Origin: Bacillota bacterium
GTDB lineage: Bacteria; Bacillota; Clostridia; Oscillospirales; Ruminococcaceae
NCBI GenBank assembly: GCA_023451415.1
Contig: JAEXZK010000244.1
Location: 1 to 12,708 of the forward strand
Length of the DNA: 12,708 nt
Direction: 5' to 3'
The notes beneath the pieces were generated by a model that ran no database searches, was not told the DNA's origin, and was given only the letters and a program-made list of their open reading frames with translations. The translations under genes were made by a program, and so were the position numbers. Below, piece after piece: positions 12,242-12,708 of the stretch (position 1 is its first letter; every line of letters starts with the position of its first letter).

Positions 12242-12708
12242 ATGGCTATCAGAAAATATAAGCCCACGACAGCCGGCCGGCGTGGCATGACCACCACCGA
12301 CTACACCGGACTGTCCAAGGTTGCTCCCGAAAAAAGCCTTCTTGAGCCCGTTAAGAAGCATTCCGGACGCAACAACACCGGCCGCATCACTGTCCGCCAT
12401 CACGGCGGCGGCAACCGTCAGAAGTACCGCATCATCGACTTCAAGCGCAACAAGCTGGATATGCCCGCCAAGGTCCTGACCCTGGAGTACGATCCCAACC
12501 GCAGCGCCCACATCGCCCTGGTGCAGTACGAGGACGGCGAAAAGCGCTACATCATCGCCCCCAACGGCCTTCAGGTGGGCGACACCGTCATGAGCGGCGC
12601 CGGCGCCGACATCAAGCCCGGCAACGCCCTCCCCCTGAGCAACATCCCCCAGGGTACCTTCATCCACAACGTGGAGCTCTACCCCGGCAAGGGCGCTCAG
12701 CTGTCCCG
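12242..12708 (+). CDS. rplB: 50S ribosomal protein L2 (3'-truncated by window)
   Basis: The first 155 residues of L2, which binds 23S rRNA near the peptidyl transferase centre, are present; the rest lies beyond the window. The start [18 protein letters not shown], the [28 protein letters not shown] block and [14 protein letters not shown] are diagnostic. AAGGAG at 12225-12230 precedes the ATG by 11 bases. It follows rplW in the conserved S10 operon order. Confidence 0.98.
   Translation, partial: MAIRKYKPTTAGRRGMTTTDYTGLSKVAPEKSLLEPVKKHSGRNNTGRITVRHHGGGNRQKYRIIDFKRNKLDMPAKVLTLEYDPNRSAHIALVQYEDGEKRYIIAPNGLQVGDTVMSGAGADIKPGNALPLSNIPQGTFIHNVELYPGKGAQLS

Overview
The window looks like chromosomal DNA of an endospore-forming, GC-rich (estimated by eye at about 60% G+C) anaerobic member of the Clostridia, most like the Oscillospiraceae (Flavonifractor/Intestinimonas-type). 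The reasons are a ferredoxin-linked 2-oxoacid oxidoreductase, a SpoIIP sporulation hydrolase, strong AGGAGG ribosome binding sites, Firmicutes-type ribosomal proteins and intrinsic terminators. The taxonomy is inferred from protein character only.

Left part (1-2514, + strand): the 3' end of an operon with the C-terminal half of a 2-oxoacid:ferredoxin oxidoreductase beta subunit, its gamma subunit (1-nt overlap), and a GntP-family permease. This suggests uptake and ferredoxin-coupled oxidation of an organic acid whose identity cannot be read from the sequence. A series of hairpins without U-tracts follows, at the convergent boundary with minus-strand genes.

Centre-left (2558-4334, - strand): spoIIP with a sigma-E-like promoter, a small lysine-rich single-span membrane protein, an intrinsic terminator, and tRNA-Leu(CAA). 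The tRNA promoter lies inside the upstream terminator, and the tRNA ends in a 19-bp hairpin terminator. Divergent from spoIIP is rpsT (S20), with its own terminator.

Centre (4790-6658): a D-Ala-D-Ala carboxypeptidase (- strand) flanked on both sides by intergenic direct repeats, with a 95-nt period downstream and a 93-nt period upstream.

Centre-right (6542-9554): metY (O-acetylhomoserine sulfhydrylase), a variant metallophosphoesterase and a small two-span membrane protein, all + strand. They converge on a papain-like (NlpC/P60 / YiiX-type) cysteine hydrolase whose terminator lies inside the end of the small + ORF.

Right part (9770-12708, + strand): the start of the S10 ribosomal protein operon, rpsJ-rplC-rplD-rplW-rplB (the last cut by the window edge). 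It has a strong promoter with phased A-tracts and a structured leader of about 330 nt holding a clear intrinsic terminator ahead of rpsJ. That leader is the best candidate here for an undescribed regulatory element. No CRISPR array, transposase, phage gene or defence system is visible; most of the window is housekeeping.
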